Assembly: GCF_040199715.1 (NCBI RefSeq)
Contig: NZ_JBEFNA010000006.1
Coordinates: 19,740-83,739, forward strand
Source of the DNA: Fusobacterium sp. SYSU M8D902
Lineage (GTDB): Bacteria; Fusobacteriota; Fusobacteriia; Fusobacteriales; Fusobacteriaceae
Direction of reading: 5' to 3'
Length of the DNA stretch: 64,000 nt
Under the pieces are notes generated by a model that did not search any database, was not told the DNA's origin, and worked only from the letters and a program-made list of their open reading frames with translations. Both the position numbers and the translations under genes were made by a program. Numbering within the stretch: the first letter of the stretch is position 1; the number at the start of each line of letters is the position of its first letter. Positions 63,095 through 64,000 of this stretch are shown here, one piece after another.

Positions 63095-63832
63095 TTATAT
63101 GTTTTTTACTCTTTTCTCTTTTCTTTCTTTTAAAAATGCCTCTAAATTTTCAACAGAAAAGTTTAAAATCTTCTCCATAGGGTATCCAATTTCATCTATT
63201 AACTCCTGTACTTTTGAAAACTCACCTATATCATAGGAGATATGTGAATCTGTTCCCAATGACACATAGGTATCATATTTTTTACATAGCTCCAATATCT
63301 TTCTACAATTTACTTCAGAACCTTTTCTTGAAGCTCTTAGAGATGAGTTATTTAGTTCAATTGCCACTCCTGCTTTAGTAGCTTCTTGAACTACAATTTC
63401 ATACTCCAATGGAAATTGTGGATTTCCTAAATGTACCATAATATCTATTTTTTGACTTCTTATCATATTTACTACAGCTTTTGTATTCTTTATTATATTT
63501 GTAGGATCTCCATATGCTTCAACAGTATGTAAACCACACAGAATAATATCCATCACATCATAAATTCTCTGATTTATATCAAAATTACCATTTTCATCTA
63601 TAATATTAGTTTCAACACCTTTTAATACTCTTAACTCTCCTACATATTCAGGAATAACACGCATATTCACTAAACTCCACCAGTGGGGTGAATCTTGTAA
63701 TGCCGGTCCATGATTTGTTATTGCTATCACTTTCATATTTTTTTCTCTTGCACTTCTTATATTCTCTTCCAATGTACTATAAGCATGTGGATTAGCAGAA
63801 GTATGTATATGTAAATCTATAGGATATCTCAT
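63095..63832 (-). CDS. PHP-domain phosphatase/hydrolase, YcdX-like
   Basis: A 245-residue metal-dependent hydrolase of the PHP superfamily. DLHIHTSANPHAYST at the start and AITNHGP give metal ligands; CGLHTVEAYG, IMVHLGNPQF, and LGTDSHISYDIG supply the rest. The YcdX branch is a phosphatase of uncertain substrate. AGGAGGGGG lies upstream of the ATG. Confidence 0.88.
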   Translation of the reverse strand: MRYPIDLHIHTSANPHAYSTLEENIRSAREKNMKVIAITNHGPALQDSPHWWSLVNMRVIPEYVGELRVLKGVETNIIDENGNFDINQRIYDVMDIILCGLHTVEAYGDPTNIIKNTKAVVNMIRSQKIDIMVHLGNPQFPLEYEIVVQEATKAGVAIELNNSSLRASRKGSEVNCRKILELCKKYDTYVSLGTDSHISYDIGEFSKVQELIDEIGYPMEKILNFSVENLEAFLKERKEKRVKNI

Positions 63833-63941
63833 TTTCCCCCTCCTTTTTACTTTCTTTATTATATCATATCTCTTTTAATAGTTCAAAATAATTACACCTA
63901 TTTTAACTATTTTTTTGATATTCTCCAAAAAATAAAAAAAA

Positions 63942-64000
63942 GCTTGGCAAGTTCCTATCCTCCCAGGAGGCTTCCCTCCAAGTACTTTCAGCGTTTACGG
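63942..64000 (-). rRNA. rrf: 5S ribosomal RNA, 3' part only
   Basis: The minus-strand sequence reads as the 3' half of a 5S rRNA: CGCTGAAAGTACTTGGAGGG, then GAAGCCTCCTGGGAGGATAG and GAACTTGCCAAGC as the end. It is followed by eight T residues (63940-63933). The rest of the gene, and probably 23S and 16S rRNA, lie beyond the window. Confidence 0.9.

Noticed and set aside
1..64000. CRISPR arrays, insertion sequences, prophage, tRNA genes
   Set aside because: No spaced direct-repeat array, transposase, integrase or cloverleaf was seen; short repeats present are terminators or simple AT runs.

Overview
The window is AT-rich, densely coded DNA from an anaerobic, Gram-negative-type bacterium and fits the genus Fusobacterium (Fusobacteriota). 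Evidence: a full lipid A gene set (lpxC, fabZ, lpxA, lpxI, lpxB, msbA) and an LptD-like outer-membrane protein in a low-GC genome with strong AGGAGG ribosome sites; ferredoxin-based fermentation genes (bcd-etfBA and a four-subunit 2-oxoacid:ferredoxin oxidoreductase); a glmS ribozyme; GatCAB for indirect aminoacyl-tRNA synthesis. The species call is inference. No transposase, prophage, integrase, CRISPR array or tRNA gene was found.

Layout. 1-6.7 kb, minus strand: a partial LptD-like barrel, thioredoxin, a rubredoxin-like/FAD oxidoreductase, tsaB-tsaE-rfaE2 and a Nudix hydrolase. 6.8-9.9 kb: pdxST facing away from their probable regulator pdxR. 9.9-13.5 kb: upp, rpmE, an RNase H with a viroplasmin-like N-terminus, and two membrane proteins. 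13.5-17.0 kb: a long structured leader and bcd-etfBA. 17.1-20.9 kb: glmS ribozyme, glmS and an Xaa-Pro aminopeptidase. 21.2-24.4 kb: the 2-oxoacid:ferredoxin oxidoreductase operon. 24.4-31.4 kb: a YchJ-like protein, recG, proS, an M17 aminopeptidase and a cysteine synthase.

31.4-43.7 kb, minus strand, is a tightly packed ten-gene set from pcrA through the lipid A genes to rph, rdgB and a PLD-helicase-DUF3427 protein. 43.7-47.6 kb holds a GNAT-CDF fusion transporter, the 4.5S SRP RNA gene, an AsmA-like envelope protein and an S4-domain protein. 47.8-50.7 kb, plus strand: pssA, rpoN and a K+ channel. 50.8-60.9 kb, minus strand: a secreted multicopper oxidase, gatCAB, then rluB-scpB-unknown secreted protein-mreB-maf-unknown membrane protein. 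61-63.8 kb: two FabK/nitronate monooxygenase-family proteins and a PHP phosphatase. The window ends inside a 5S rRNA gene on the minus strand, so an rrn operon lies just beyond.

How the genes work together. The oxidoreductase at 21.4-24.4 kb makes acyl-CoA and reduced ferredoxin, and Bcd-EtfAB is the butyrate-forming step that can couple NADH oxidation to ferredoxin reduction. GlmS makes glucosamine-6-phosphate, which feeds UDP-GlcNAc, the substrate for LpxA/LpxC and for peptidoglycan; LpxI, LpxB, MsbA and LptD continue lipid A synthesis and export. RfaE2 activates heptose for the LPS core. MreB, PssA and FabK add cell shape and membrane lipid.

The least explained items are the roughly 230-nt leader before bcd, two palindromes lying on promoter -10 boxes, a promoter embedded in a terminator ahead of the glmS ribozyme, the GNAT-CDF fusion, the PLD-helicase at the end of the lipid A operon, and the secreted protein between mreB and scpB. 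None of these is proven to be a new system by sequence alone.
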